A stretch of 64,000 nt of DNA, taken from contig NZ_CAAAJC010000005.1 of the NCBI RefSeq assembly GCF_900640175.1, forward strand, positions 61,895-125,894. The letters run 5' to 3'. Shown piece after piece: positions 36,205-44,940 of the stretch. Origin of the DNA: Legionella sp. W10-070 (lineage in GTDB: Bacteria > Pseudomonadota > Gammaproteobacteria > Legionellales > Legionellaceae). A model generated the notes under the pieces. That model was not told the DNA's origin and did no database searches. It saw only the letters and a list, made by a program, of their open reading frames with translations. The translations under genes were made by a program, and so were the position numbers. How positions within the stretch are numbered: position 1 is the first letter of the stretch; each line of letters begins with the position of its first letter.

Positions 36205-37831
36205 GCAGTTACTGCGACTTCTCCGTATCAATGTGATTCTGGCAAGAAACGGCCTTGACCAGTTAATTGTCTCCATCCGTCTTTTTTCTCCATTTCGCTT
36301 TGTAGTGTATTTAAATCCCTGGAGCTGGTTCCGTAAGGAGAAATTAACCCGTGGTGAAGCATTACGGAAAACCCTGGAGGAATTAGGGCCCATTTTTGTC
36401 AAATTCGGCCAGGCGCTATCAACGCGACCGGATATTCTGCCTGCAGATATTGCCCTGGAACTGTGCAAATTACAGGATAACGTTCCCCCTTTTGCCAGCG
36501 AAAAAGCATTAGCCATATTTGAACAAGCCTTTGGACATTCTGCCTATGAAGTTTTTGCAAAATTTGACCCCATCCCCCTTGCCTCTGCATCCATGGCTCA
36601 GGTCCATGCCGCTACATTGAAAACAGGCGAGGATGTCGTCGTGAAAATCCTGCGTCCCAACATGCACAAAATTATCGAGCAGGATTTAAGCATCATGCAC
36701 ACCATTGCAAACCTTGCCGATCGCTATTGGGCAGAAGGCAGGCGTTTGAAACCCAAAGAAATTGTACGTGAATTTGAGCACAATTTATTTAATGAGCTTG
36801 ATTTGCAGCGCGAGGCTGCCAACGCAGCCCAATTACGGCGAAATTTTTGCAACTCCCCATTACTCTATATCCCCGAGGTTTATTGGGATTACACTCGAGA
36901 AAATATCATGGTCATGGAGCGCATCCATGGCATCCCCATTTCAAATATCACTACCTTGAAAGAATACCAGGTAGACATTAAAAAACTGGCTGAGCGGGGG
37001 GTGGAAATCTTTTTCACCCAGGTATTCAGAGACTGTTTTTTTCATGCGGATATGCATCCTGGGAATATTTTTGTATCGCTTGAGCACCCCCAGGATCCTC
37101 AGTATATCTGTATTGATTTCGGCATAATCGGAACTTTGAATGATAACGATAAACGCTATCTGGCAGAAAATTTATATGCCTTTTTTAACCGTGATTACCG
37201 CCGTGTCGCTCAGCTTCATGTGGAATCAGGCTGGGTGGCCAGAAGTACCCGAATTGAAGAATTTGAAAGCGACATACGGATGGTCTGTGAACCTATTTTT
37301 GAAAAACCGTTAAAAGATATTTCCTTTGCCCAGGTAGTAATTCGTCTTTTTCAAGTGGCTCGCCGTTTTCAAATGGAAGTACAACCGCAACTGGTTTTAC
37401 TCCAGAAAACGCTATTGGCCATCGAGGGTCTTGGGAGACAACTTTATCCTGAACTTGATCTTTGGGCCACAGCAAAACCCTTCCTGGAAAAATGGCTTAA
37501 AGAACAAATGGGACCTCGGGCGTTTCTGCGGCGATTGCGCGAAAATTTGCCTTTTATCAGTGAGCAATTACCCTATATGCCGCGACTTCTGAACGACGTG
37601 CTGGAACTGAGTAAGGAGCAAAAAACCCTTGCCCTCATACGCGATAAGGAACAAAAAACATTGAATCTTAACAATAGTTGGCTTAAAAATTTAAGTATCG
37701 GTATCTTCGCCACCTTGGTAACAGTCAGCATGCTGGATCTCCTCGATCAGGATAAATTAGCGGCCATGGCCTTGTCAGCTGCTATTGTAGGTGGAATATT
37801 GTTTTTAATTAACCAACTAAACAGGAGTTAA
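36191..37831 (+). CDS. ubiB: Ubiquinone biosynthesis kinase-like protein UbiB
   Basis: A 546-aa atypical protein-kinase-like ATPase (ADCK/UbiB family). The diagnostic KFGQ motif at 71-74 (FVKFGQALSTRPD), the Ala-rich loop LASASMAQVHAA, the catalytic region FFHADMHPGNIF and metal-binding IDFGIIG are all present, as are two C-terminal membrane helices. It supports extraction and hydroxylation of membrane ubiquinone precursors. It precedes tatA by 1 base, so ubiEJB-tatAB is one operon. Confidence 0.96.
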   Translation: MKSIKQLLRLLRINVILARNGLDQLIVSIRLFSPFRFVVYLNPWSWFRKEKLTRGEALRKTLEELGPIFVKFGQALSTRPDILPADIALELCKLQDNVPPFASEKALAIFEQAFGHSAYEVFAKFDPIPLASASMAQVHAATLKTGEDVVVKILRPNMHKIIEQDLSIMHTIANLADRYWAEGRRLKPKEIVREFEHNLFNELDLQREAANAAQLRRNFCNSPLLYIPEVYWDYTRENIMVMERIHGIPISNITTLKEYQVDIKKLAERGVEIFFTQVFRDCFFHADMHPGNIFVSLEHPQDPQYICIDFGIIGTLNDNDKRYLAENLYAFFNRDYRRVAQLHVESGWVARSTRIEEFESDIRMVCEPIFEKPLKDISFAQVVIRLFQVARRFQMEVQPQLVLLQKTLLAIEGLGRQLYPELDLWATAKPFLEKWLKEQMGPRAFLRRLRENLPFISEQLPYMPRLLNDVLELSKEQKTLALIRDKEQKTLNLNNSWLKNLSIGIFATLVTVSMLDLLDQDKLAAMALSAAIVGGILFLINQLNRS

Positions 37832-37832
37832 C

Positions 37833-37994
37833 ATGGGGTTAAGCGGAATTAGTCCATTATCACTGCTGCTGATACTGCTGATAGTCATTGCCTTGTTTGG
37901 CAGCAACAAATTAAAAAATATCGGTTCTGACATAGGGACTGCAATCAAAAGTTTCCGCCGTGCGATGAACGAGGATGATGACAAAAAATCATGA
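37833..37994 (+). CDS. tatA: Twin-arginine translocase subunit TatA
   Basis: 53 aa: an N-terminal membrane helix (LSLLLILLIVIALFGSNKL), an amphipathic helix (LKNIGSDIGTAIKSFRRAM), and an acidic tail EDDDKKS. The hinge usually reads FGxxKLP; here it is FGSNKLKN. AACAGGAG lies just upstream. It forms the pore of the folded-protein exporter with TatB and TatC. Its stop overlaps the tatB start (ATGA). Confidence 0.92.
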   Translation: MGLSGISPLSLLLILLIVIALFGSNKLKNIGSDIGTAIKSFRRAMNEDDDKKS

Positions 37995-38266
37995 GCGGAG
38001 AGCTGCTGTTAACCTTATTTGTCGCTATCGTTGTTTTTGGCCCCAATAAGTTGCCTATGCTGGCTGAGCATTTAGGCAAGTTATTCCGTCAATTCAATAA
38101 ATTGAAGCAGCAAGCCACAACCTTTTGGCGAAACCAGCTCAATGAACAGCAATTGCAGGAAAATACTCGCAAAGCCGAAAAAGCCGACGCGCTTTATCAA
38201 AATAATGCGAGTACTACAGAATCCCCTTCATCTAATGAATCTTTTCATGCCGGCAAAAAAGACTAG
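37991..38266 (+). CDS. tatB: Twin-arginine translocase subunit TatB
   Basis: 91 aa with the helix GELLLTLFVAIVVFGPNKLPMLAEHLGKLF, including the FGPxKLP hinge, and a longer amphipathic region (FRQFNKLKQQATTFW). It recruits twin-arginine precursors together with TatC. No tatC follows; Legionella is known to keep tatC elsewhere. The TAG stop at 38264-38266 is made of a TA plus the first G of a palindromic repeat, so the native C-terminus may have been reset. Confidence 0.9.
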   Translation: MSGELLLTLFVAIVVFGPNKLPMLAEHLGKLFRQFNKLKQQATTFWRNQLNEQQLQENTRKAEKADALYQNNASTTESPSSNESFHAGKKD

Positions 38267-38423
38267 GGTTTGTGGACAATTGGAGCCAGAGCCTACGTTC
38301 CGCGCTTTATGCGCGGAATCCAGTCTCAAACCTTGTCAACAGGATGGTTAGTTTCGTGTGGTTTGCGTAGATCCCGCGTATAACCACGGGAAATGAGCAG
38401 TTTAGGTTGAAATGTCAACAGAC
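38266..38423. repeat. Palindromic dispersed repeat, copy 3, after tatB
   Basis: About 158 bases flanked by TA at 38264-38265 and 38424-38425. It is the inverse orientation of copy 2, sharing the terminal TCAACAGAC/TCTGTTGA arms, CCGCGCTTTATGCGCGG, and the inner GTTTCGTGTGGTTTGCGT block. It separates tatB from the convergent msrBA gene and could serve as a bidirectional terminator. Confidence 0.8.
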
Positions 38424-38440
38424 TATGACGTCTGTTCTGA

Positions 38441-39313
38441 TTATCCAAACCGGGATTGCGGCCGGTGGCAATAGGGCGTTTTGTTATGTTTGGCATAATA
38501 GTGTTGATGATAATCCTCAGCAGGCCAGAACGTTTGCACTTCGAGCAAACGGGTTGCAACATCATAGCCTCGCGCCTTTAACGTTTGAATCAAAGACTCA
38601 GCCTCTTCACGTTGATTGTCATCATAATAAAATACCACGCTCTTGTATTGGTGCCCTATATCAGGCCCCTGACCGGCACGCTGGGTGGGATCGTGAATCT
38701 CAAAAAAGCGCTTCAGAACCGCTTGATAATCTGTTTCTTCGACATTATATATAACTCTTGCAACCTCATAATGACCGGTATTTCCCTGACAAACCTGCTC
38801 ATAGCTAGGTTTAAGGATCATCCCCCCGGAATAACCGACCTCCACCTTCAAAACGCCTGGCATCTGGCTTAAAAAATGCTCTACTCCCCAGAAACAGCCC
38901 CCGGCAACTATCGCTTCTTCTGTATCCAACACATCACTATCAGGTACAAAATCCAGAGCTTCAGAGTTCACACAATGACGAAGATTCTTATGCGTGAAGT
39001 GCTCACCAACAAACACATGTCCTAAATGAGCATCACAGCGCCGACAAACAATTTCTGTTCGCAGGCCATCTTTGTCCAGAAGCGAAAGAACAGCCTGCAC
39101 TATATCATCATCAAAACTTGGCCAGCCGCAACCTGAATGAAACTGGCTTTTAGCCCTGAATAACGCAAGACCGCAACGCCGACAAAGGTAACTTCCTTTT
39201 ACAGCTACAGTATTATACTTGCCGGTATGAGGGTATTCCGTCGCCTTATCACAGATAATGCGCCTGGCAGCAGGGGTCAGACTTGCGATTTTATCAAGAT
39301 AGTCACTCATCAA
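38441..39313 (-). CDS. Bifunctional methionine sulfoxide reductase, MsrB-MsrA order
   Basis: 290 aa. Residues about 1-125 form MsrB: zinc cysteines at 44, 47, 90 and 93, CGWPSF, and catalytic Cys114 in LRHCVNSEAL. Residues about 132-285 form MsrA: GGCFWGVEHF with catalytic Cys140, VGYSGG, and GQGPDIGHQYKSVVFY. It repairs both stereoisomers of methionine sulfoxide. The common fusion order is MsrA-MsrB, so B-A is the less frequent arrangement. It has no signal peptide, so it is cytoplasmic. Confidence 0.93.
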   Translation of the reverse strand: MMSDYLDKIASLTPAARRIICDKATEYPHTGKYNTVAVKGSYLCRRCGLALFRAKSQFHSGCGWPSFDDDIVQAVLSLLDKDGLRTEIVCRRCDAHLGHVFVGEHFTHKNLRHCVNSEALDFVPDSDVLDTEEAIVAGGCFWGVEHFLSQMPGVLKVEVGYSGGMILKPSYEQVCQGNTGHYEVARVIYNVEETDYQAVLKRFFEIHDPTQRAGQGPDIGHQYKSVVFYYDDNQREEAESLIQTLKARGYDVATRLLEVQTFWPAEDYHQHYYAKHNKTPYCHRPQSRFG

Positions 39314-39382
39314 TACTCCGGTGATAAAAATTACCCTGATGGCGCATCCGGCCTCAGGGTAATTAGCGCGCCAGCGGACTGG

Positions 39383-40354
39383 TTATTTACGATTACAGAT
39401 TTGATCAGCCATATAGCCAATCGCGCCCGCATAATAAATAGAATTATTATAGCGCAGAATCATCTTGTAATTGGGGAATGCCAAAAATACCGGTCCGCCG
39501 TAAGGCTGTATAATACTGGCTTGCAGATCCTGGTACGGCAGAGGCTGCCCCTTTTCAGTACGAACACCCATCGCATTCCATTCGCTGACTGGCTTGGTAG
39601 TTGATTTTCCTTCAAGCTTCATGTCAAAATTAGACGGTAATTTAACCTGGATAGCCCAAGGCTGCCCCGTTTGCCAACCGTTCTTTTTCATATAATTGGC
39701 AATAGAGGCAAAAACATCCGGCTTGGATGTCCAAATGTCCTTTCGACCGTCTCCATCATAATCTACAGCAAACTGCATCCAGCTGGACGGCAGGAATTGA
39801 GGCTGTCCTGAAGCGCCTGCCCATTCACCTTTAAAACGCGCCAGAGAGACATGGCCATCATTAAGAATACGCAATGCCAGGAACAGTTGCTTGCGAAAGA
39901 AATCCCGGCGATTAGAATCATAGGCCAACGTTGCCAGGGATTTAATCACGGGGAAGTTACCCATATAAGAGCCATAGCTGCTTTCCATTCCCCAAAAGGA
40001 CACAATAAAACAGGGGTCAACACCAAATTGGTTGCCAATTTCCTCTAATAGTGCCTTGTTTGCCGCATAATTCTTACGCCCCATAGCAATACGATACTTA
40101 TCAGCCCTGGAATGAAGATACTTGTTAAAGGTCAGTCGATGCTCCGGTTGTGAGCGTGCCAAACCCTTCACCTGGCGGCTGGGTTCACGGATGTCTGCAA
40201 ACGCTTCATCAAATACACCAGCGGATATACCCTGATCCAATGCTTCCCGCCTTACTTCTGCAACCCAGCTGTTCCAACTCTGCTGACTCGCTATGGTAAT
40301 CTGCGACGAGAGTAGCAGTACTCCCATGACAATAACAGCCCACCAGTTTTTCAT
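39383..40354 (-). CDS. MltB-like lytic murein transglycosylase
   Basis: About 323 aa. Starting at MKNWWAVIVMGVLLL it has a signal peptide without a lipobox, so it is probably soluble in the periplasm. The SLT_2/MltB fold is clear: FWGMESSYGSYMGNFPV with catalytic Glu near 124, RFKGEWAGASGQPQFLPSSW, and DGDGRKDIW. It cleaves glycan strands to 1,6-anhydromuramic products. An upstream in-frame TTG at 40447 would put a basic, Cys-rich stretch before the signal and is rejected. Confidence 0.88.
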   Translation of the reverse strand: MKNWWAVIVMGVLLLSSQITIASQQSWNSWVAEVRREALDQGISAGVFDEAFADIREPSRQVKGLARSQPEHRLTFNKYLHSRADKYRIAMGRKNYAANKALLEEIGNQFGVDPCFIVSFWGMESSYGSYMGNFPVIKSLATLAYDSNRRDFFRKQLFLALRILNDGHVSLARFKGEWAGASGQPQFLPSSWMQFAVDYDGDGRKDIWTSKPDVFASIANYMKKNGWQTGQPWAIQVKLPSNFDMKLEGKSTTKPVSEWNAMGVRTEKGQPLPYQDLQASIIQPYGGPVFLAFPNYKMILRYNNSIYYAGAIGYMADQICNRK

Positions 40355-40594
40355 AACCTTCCCCTTTTTTAATTGTCGAGTACAACAAACTTTCTCTATG
40401 CATCGGCGAATAAACCGCGGCACTTTAATTTTGATAACCTTATTCAAGCAGAAATCATGCCGTCATCAGGGTAATAGCGCAACCACCCATTATTTGCAAA
40501 ATGCAGTTTAGCTAAATTTTTATTATTAGTTTGTACTATCCTTATAGTTATCTTCAGTAAATTAGCAATGTCTTCGAGGCCAAGGATAAAGGCT

Positions 40595-42388
40595 ATGAGA
40601 AAAACCAAAAATAAAGCACCCATTGAAGAAAAAGCCGTCAGCTCCCAAATGGAACCCAATACTCTCCATTGTCAAATCTGCAAAACACCAAACACATCGG
40701 AAGAATTAGACGAACTTTTTAATTTGCTGGATAAATCTTATCAGGCTGCAATTGCCAAATTAACCGCAGGAATTAGTCCGGCCGCCTTAGCTACCGCCTA
40801 TTTTTCCTGGCTGTCACAATCAGCACTTTGCCCCGGGCATCTATTGGAACTTGTCTTATATCCCCTCTTTCATGCTCAGGATTGTACTACCAAATTATTA
40901 TGCCACACACGTCCTGGGGACGGCAGGGATGTCCGCTTCCACACTGAAAGCTGGCAGGCATGGCCCTGGGAAATTTACGCTGAAAATTTCCTGCAGTTTG
41001 AGGATTGGTGGCGAAGAGCCACAACCGGTGTCCCAGGCGTGCCAAGTCACGTGGAACGTACCGTTTCATTCTGCGCACGCCAGATTCTTGATGCCCTCTC
41101 GCCTTCCAATTTTGTTTTGACTAATCCCGATTTATTTGCAGAAACGATTAATAGCTATGGGCTTAATTTATTTCATGGCACCAAATTAGCCATTCAGGAT
41201 AAATTGGAACGCTTGTTTAACATCCCTCCCGCAGGCGTGGAAAATTTTATCCCTGGCAAACAGGTCGCTGTTACGCCGGGAAAAGTGGTATTCCGCAATC
41301 ATTTAATTGAGTTGCTTCAATATGAACCCCAAACAAAAACTGTTTATAAGGAACCCGTACTAATCCTGCCTGCATGGATTATGAAATATTATATCCTTGA
41401 CTTATCGCCGCATAATTCGCTAGTAAAATGGCTGGTATCCAAGGGACATACTGTCTTTATCGTTTCCTGGCGCAACCCCACCAGTAAAGATCGCAATATG
41501 GGGATGGATGACTACCATCGTCTGGGCACCATGGCAGCTATTGATGCGGTTTCTACCATCATTCCCGAAACCAGGATAAACCTGATGGGTTATTGTCTTG
41601 GTGGCACTTTGGCGATGATTTCCGCAGCAGCCATGGCCCGGGAAAATGATAACCGTCTTAACAGCCTTTCCCTGCTGGCAGCCCAGGGCGACTTCAGTGA
41701 AGCGGGTGAACTGATGCTTTTTATTACCGAAAGCGAAATCACTTTCCTTAAACAGATGATGTGGGAAAAAGGCTATCTTGATACCAAACAAATGGCCGGA
41801 TCATTCCAGATGCTTCGCTCCTATGATCTTATTTGGTCAAAAATGATCCACGACTATATGAGCGGTCAGCAGCGCGGGATGATTGATTTGCTCGCCTGGA
41901 ATGCTGATGCCACCCGCATGCCTTATAAGATGCACAGCGAATACCTTGAGCAACTATTCTTAAACAATGATTTTGCCTCAGGGCGTTTTGCCATAGAAGG
42001 CAAACACATTGTGGCAGAAAATATTCACCTGCCAACCTTTGCGGTAAGCACCGCAAAAGATCACGTTGCCCCCTGGCGTTCTGTTTATAAGATCCATTTA
42101 ATGATGAATAATGACATTACTTTTGTATTAACCTCTGGAGGCCACAATGCCGGAATAGTCAGCGAACCAGGCCATAAAGGGCGATTCTACCTTATCCGCG
42201 AACGTAAAAAGGATACTACCTATATAAATGCCGATGACTGGATTGAAATGGCAGACAGGAAGAATGGTTCCTGGTGGCGCGCCTGGCATAAGTGGCTAAT
42301 CCAACATTCTTCGCAAAAGCGGGTTCCGGCACGTAAGCTGGAGCCATCACTGCCTTCCGCTCCAGGAACGTATGTTTTACAGAAATAA
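40595..42388 (+). CDS. phaC: Polyhydroxyalkanoate synthase, class I PhaC
   Basis: About 597 aa. It polymerises hydroxyacyl-CoA to storage polyester. The lipase-like box GYCLGGT with nucleophile Cys near residue 332, catalytic Asp near 489 (AKDHVAPWRSVYK) and His near 516 (SGGHNAGIVSEP) are all visible, with PWIxKYYILDL-type and FIVSWRNP blocks. ATG 40595 is preferred, with AAGGATAAAGG upstream; ATG 40568 is possible. The N-terminal 70 residues are specific and Cys-containing (CQICKTPN). A phasin gene lies at 58.2 kb; no phaA or phaB is in the window. Confidence 0.92.
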   Translation: MRKTKNKAPIEEKAVSSQMEPNTLHCQICKTPNTSEELDELFNLLDKSYQAAIAKLTAGISPAALATAYFSWLSQSALCPGHLLELVLYPLFHAQDCTTKLLCHTRPGDGRDVRFHTESWQAWPWEIYAENFLQFEDWWRRATTGVPGVPSHVERTVSFCARQILDALSPSNFVLTNPDLFAETINSYGLNLFHGTKLAIQDKLERLFNIPPAGVENFIPGKQVAVTPGKVVFRNHLIELLQYEPQTKTVYKEPVLILPAWIMKYYILDLSPHNSLVKWLVSKGHTVFIVSWRNPTSKDRNMGMDDYHRLGTMAAIDAVSTIIPETRINLMGYCLGGTLAMISAAAMARENDNRLNSLSLLAAQGDFSEAGELMLFITESEITFLKQMMWEKGYLDTKQMAGSFQMLRSYDLIWSKMIHDYMSGQQRGMIDLLAWNADATRMPYKMHSEYLEQLFLNNDFASGRFAIEGKHIVAENIHLPTFAVSTAKDHVAPWRSVYKIHLMMNNDITFVLTSGGHNAGIVSEPGHKGRFYLIRERKKDTTYINADDWIEMADRKNGSWWRAWHKWLIQHSSQKRVPARKLEPSLPSAPGTYVLQK

Positions 42389-42401
42389 CCGACGTCTATT
42401 A

Positions 42402-42613
42402 GGGCATGTCCTCAATTAAAGCCTATTTTTTAGGCATTTGCTGCATATATACAGCTCATTAAGTTATCTAACTTTTCAGTTTGCATGTCATTCCCGCGCA
42501 GGCGGGAATCTATGCCCTTGAGTAACCCCTTACGTTGCTACGAAGATGGATCCCCGCCTGCGCGGGGATGACAAAGGGTGCTCATAATTGTATCTTAAAT
42601 TGAGGACACGCCC
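42402..42613. repeat. MITE with dRS3-like inner palindromes
   Basis: The terminal inverted repeats, GGGCATGTCCTCAATT on the left and its counterpart ending at 42613, have two mismatches over 20 bases and are flanked by TA (42400-42401, 42614-42615). Inside, ATTCCCGCGCAGGCGGGAAT and ATCCCCGCCTGCGCGGGGAT are perfect hairpins that also pair with each other. The first fits the Neisseria dRS3 consensus ATTCCC-N8-GGGAAT. The ends resemble those of IS5/IS427-type elements. Confidence 0.75.
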
Positions 42614-42664
42614 TAAACAGTTACTTTCTACTGATCTATAATAAAATTATCAGCAAATCACCGG

Positions 42665-42946
42665 ATGATGATCATGGTAAAATGCAAATTAAGTCCAGTC
42701 GCCTTGGGATTGAGTTTAGGAATTCTTTGGGGTATTTCAGTATTCATTATGGGTTTGATAGCTTCCTACTATGCTTATGGGCAACCTTTTGTTGAAGCTC
42801 TGGGGGCTTTATACATAGGTTATGCGCCAACGATTCTAGGTAGTTTTATCGGTGGCCTGATTGCATTTGTAGATGCCTTTATCAGCGGGGTTATCCTTGC
42901 CTGGCTTTATAATTTCTTTGCCGGCTGCTGTGGGAAAAAAGGGTAG
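42665..42946 (+). CDS. Small inner-membrane protein, holin-like
   Basis: 93 aa with two or three hydrophobic segments: LGLSLGILWGISVFIMGLIASYY, YIGYAPTILGSFIGGLIAF and VDAFISGVILAWLYNFFAG. Similar short proteins in Legionella genomes are often labelled bacteriophage holin, but there is no phage context here. Three ATGs (42665, 42668, 42674) are possible starts. The function is unknown. Confidence 0.65.
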   Translation: MMIMVKCKLSPVALGLSLGILWGISVFIMGLIASYYAYGQPFVEALGALYIGYAPTILGSFIGGLIAFVDAFISGVILAWLYNFFAGCCGKKG

Positions 42947-42978
42947 CCTCATAGCCGATAACATTAAACAAAGAAAGC

Positions 42979-44154
42979 CTATAGTATTCTCGCACCTGTA
43001 AATGTGGGTGCCGAGCTATCATTTTCAATGAATGTGCAGGCCTGTTTAAAAGTTTCCTGCTCTAGAAGTGTTTTGGTGTTGCAATAACTGCTGTAAGCCA
43101 GCTTTTCATAAGCACTCAGATCACAGGCATTGGCATGATTGCCAAGCTGTGTCCATGACCAAATGGCTACCCACCACTCAACAACCGGTTTATAGAGTTC
43201 AACCCAAGCGGATATCGCCTCATTTTCATGGCCAAAATAACTCCTGATTAAAATGCTTTCCTGCTCCTTTGATAATTCTGCCAATCTGATAAGTGTAACC
43301 AAATCCCCTACAAGAAAATCATTATTCGCTGAATATTCCCAATCAAGTAATTTCACCTCATCTTCTTGCTTTTTCCCTGTGAAAACGGGAGCTATTAAAA
43401 AATTCTCCGGCGTCGTATCATTATGACAGGGCTGCATCTCAATCTTGTAACGATTGACCAGCGCCTGCAATTGCTTCATCGTCGTTTCGATAAGTTCGAC
43501 TTCCGCAGGCAAAATCTGAGCATGACTCTCTTTTAATTTTTTCAATAATGTTTCATTACGAGAAAACATATTGACGGTATTCTGAAAAGGAGCAGACTGA
43601 TGTAAGCGCTTCAGCACGACAGCAACCCCTTGAAGGATCATTGGGTTTCTCTGTAACTCTTTGGTAAGCGTCCTGTTATTTTCAAGATAGCGGCTTAACT
43701 GAAGCCCGTCTTCAGGGTCAAAAAAATCAATTGTAACATTCAGGCTAAGTGCTTGCGCCTGTTTTGCATTATATGCCTCATCTCCCCTGTTAATAAATAT
43801 TGAAGAACCCTGGCCTGGGACACGCAATACCCAGTGGTCTTCTATTACGTCCACTTTACCCTGATTTATTTTTATTCTATTAATGCCTATTTTAAATGTG
43901 CGATTGGTCATTCCTCCCGACATCGGCTGAATATCCATTTGTCCAAGATGACGACGGGCTATTTGAGGGATGCGTTGCAAGGTTGGCAGCAGAGAGAGAT
44001 TAGATTTAGTCTTTTGAACCACCGACTGCCAGGCTTTATTAACCAGAGAAAAATTTTTGATATCAGATTCAGCAAATGCAAAACTGAGAATATAAATACA
44101 CAGGGGCTCAGGAAGCGCTTTATCCTGACCAAAAAACTTTAGTTTCATTGTCAA
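42979..44154 (-). CDS. F-box plus choline/aminoglycoside-kinase-like protein, LicA-like effector candidate
   Basis: 391 aa, no signal peptide. Residues about 13-47 match the eukaryotic F-box: LPEPLCIYILSF, then a hydrophobic LVNKAWQSVV, the Skp1-binding pattern LPxxxxxxIL...VNKxW. Residues about 65-380 have a choline-kinase/APH fold: a Gly-rich loop SGGMTNRTF (79-87), the catalytic loop CHNDTTPENFLI with Asp246 and Asn251, and metal-binding LLDWEYS with Asp271 and Glu273. Known family: Legionella LicA joins these same domains and is a Dot/Icm-translocated F-box protein. Inference: this protein enters host cells, recruits an SCF ubiquitin ligase and acts on, or targets via, a kinase domain. 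Confidence 0.75.
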   Translation of the reverse strand: MTMKLKFFGQDKALPEPLCIYILSFAFAESDIKNFSLVNKAWQSVVQKTKSNLSLLPTLQRIPQIARRHLGQMDIQPMSGGMTNRTFKIGINRIKINQGKVDVIEDHWVLRVPGQGSSIFINRGDEAYNAKQAQALSLNVTIDFFDPEDGLQLSRYLENNRTLTKELQRNPMILQGVAVVLKRLHQSAPFQNTVNMFSRNETLLKKLKESHAQILPAEVELIETTMKQLQALVNRYKIEMQPCHNDTTPENFLIAPVFTGKKQEDEVKLLDWEYSANNDFLVGDLVTLIRLAELSKEQESILIRSYFGHENEAISAWVELYKPVVEWWVAIWSWTQLGNHANACDLSAYEKLAYSSYCNTKTLLEQETFKQACTFIENDSSAPTFTGARIL

Positions 44155-44188
44155 TTCCTCCCTGACACTTAAGCAATTAATTGCTGCT

Positions 44189-44803
44189 TTAATGAGTTGC
44201 CATCTTAACAGAATTAGGTTGCAGTACGAGCCTTAAAATAAGGCCATAGAGAGGAATAAACGACACAAGGCTTATTAATAATTTAAAAGCCAGATCTACC
44301 GTAGCAATTTCCAGCCAATGACTACTCAAAAAAGGATTACTGCTATGATAAAAAGCGATAAAGAAGAAGCAATAGGTATCAAAGAAATTACCAACTACAT
44401 TGGACACGCCAGGAGCAACCCACCAATTTTGCTGCTTTCGCAGCCTCTGGAAGATAGTAATATCCAGCAATTGTCCTGAGACATAGGCTAAAAAACTGGC
44501 TAGTGCAATGCGCAGAAGCACTGGATTATAGCTGAATAAATCGCTTTGGGCATACCAGTTTGAAATAAGATAAGAACAAAGAAAAGCAGGCAGCATAGCA
44601 AGAAAAACCGTTTTTCTTGCCTGCGCCTGTCCCGACAGCCTTGCCGTTAAATCCGTTAGAATGAAAATTAATGGATAGCTTAAAGCTCCCCAGGTAGTAT
44701 GAAAGCCTGCAATGGTAAAAGGGTATTGAACAAGCGTATTGGATAAGCCAATAATGACCATATGGGCCAATACCAGAAACAGGGTTTTATTAAATGCCGG
44801 CAA
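44189..44803 (-). CDS. yhhQ: Queuosine precursor transporter YhhQ
   Basis: A 204-aa inner-membrane protein with about six helices, of the VUT/YhhQ family that takes up preQ0/preQ1 for queuosine tRNA modification. Family features: ALSYPLIFILTDLTARLSG near 41-59, SGQLLDITIFQRLR, and GVSNVVGNFFDTYCFFFIAF. It is a single gene downstream of the F-box gene on the same strand order, not obviously co-regulated. Confidence 0.88.
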   Translation of the reverse strand: MPAFNKTLFLVLAHMVIIGLSNTLVQYPFTIAGFHTTWGALSYPLIFILTDLTARLSGQAQARKTVFLAMLPAFLCSYLISNWYAQSDLFSYNPVLLRIALASFLAYVSGQLLDITIFQRLRKQQNWWVAPGVSNVVGNFFDTYCFFFIAFYHSSNPFLSSHWLEIATVDLAFKLLISLVSFIPLYGLILRLVLQPNSVKMATH

Positions 44804-44940
44804 AAGGTTTATCCCTCATTTTAAACACTCGATATCCAGCCATAGGGAAGCAGATAATCTAATTGTGCGTGAATTATATTACAAAATCTTGACGTTCAGT
44901 TACAATTTATAGCAATAAAGACTGTTAACATTTAAAGTAG

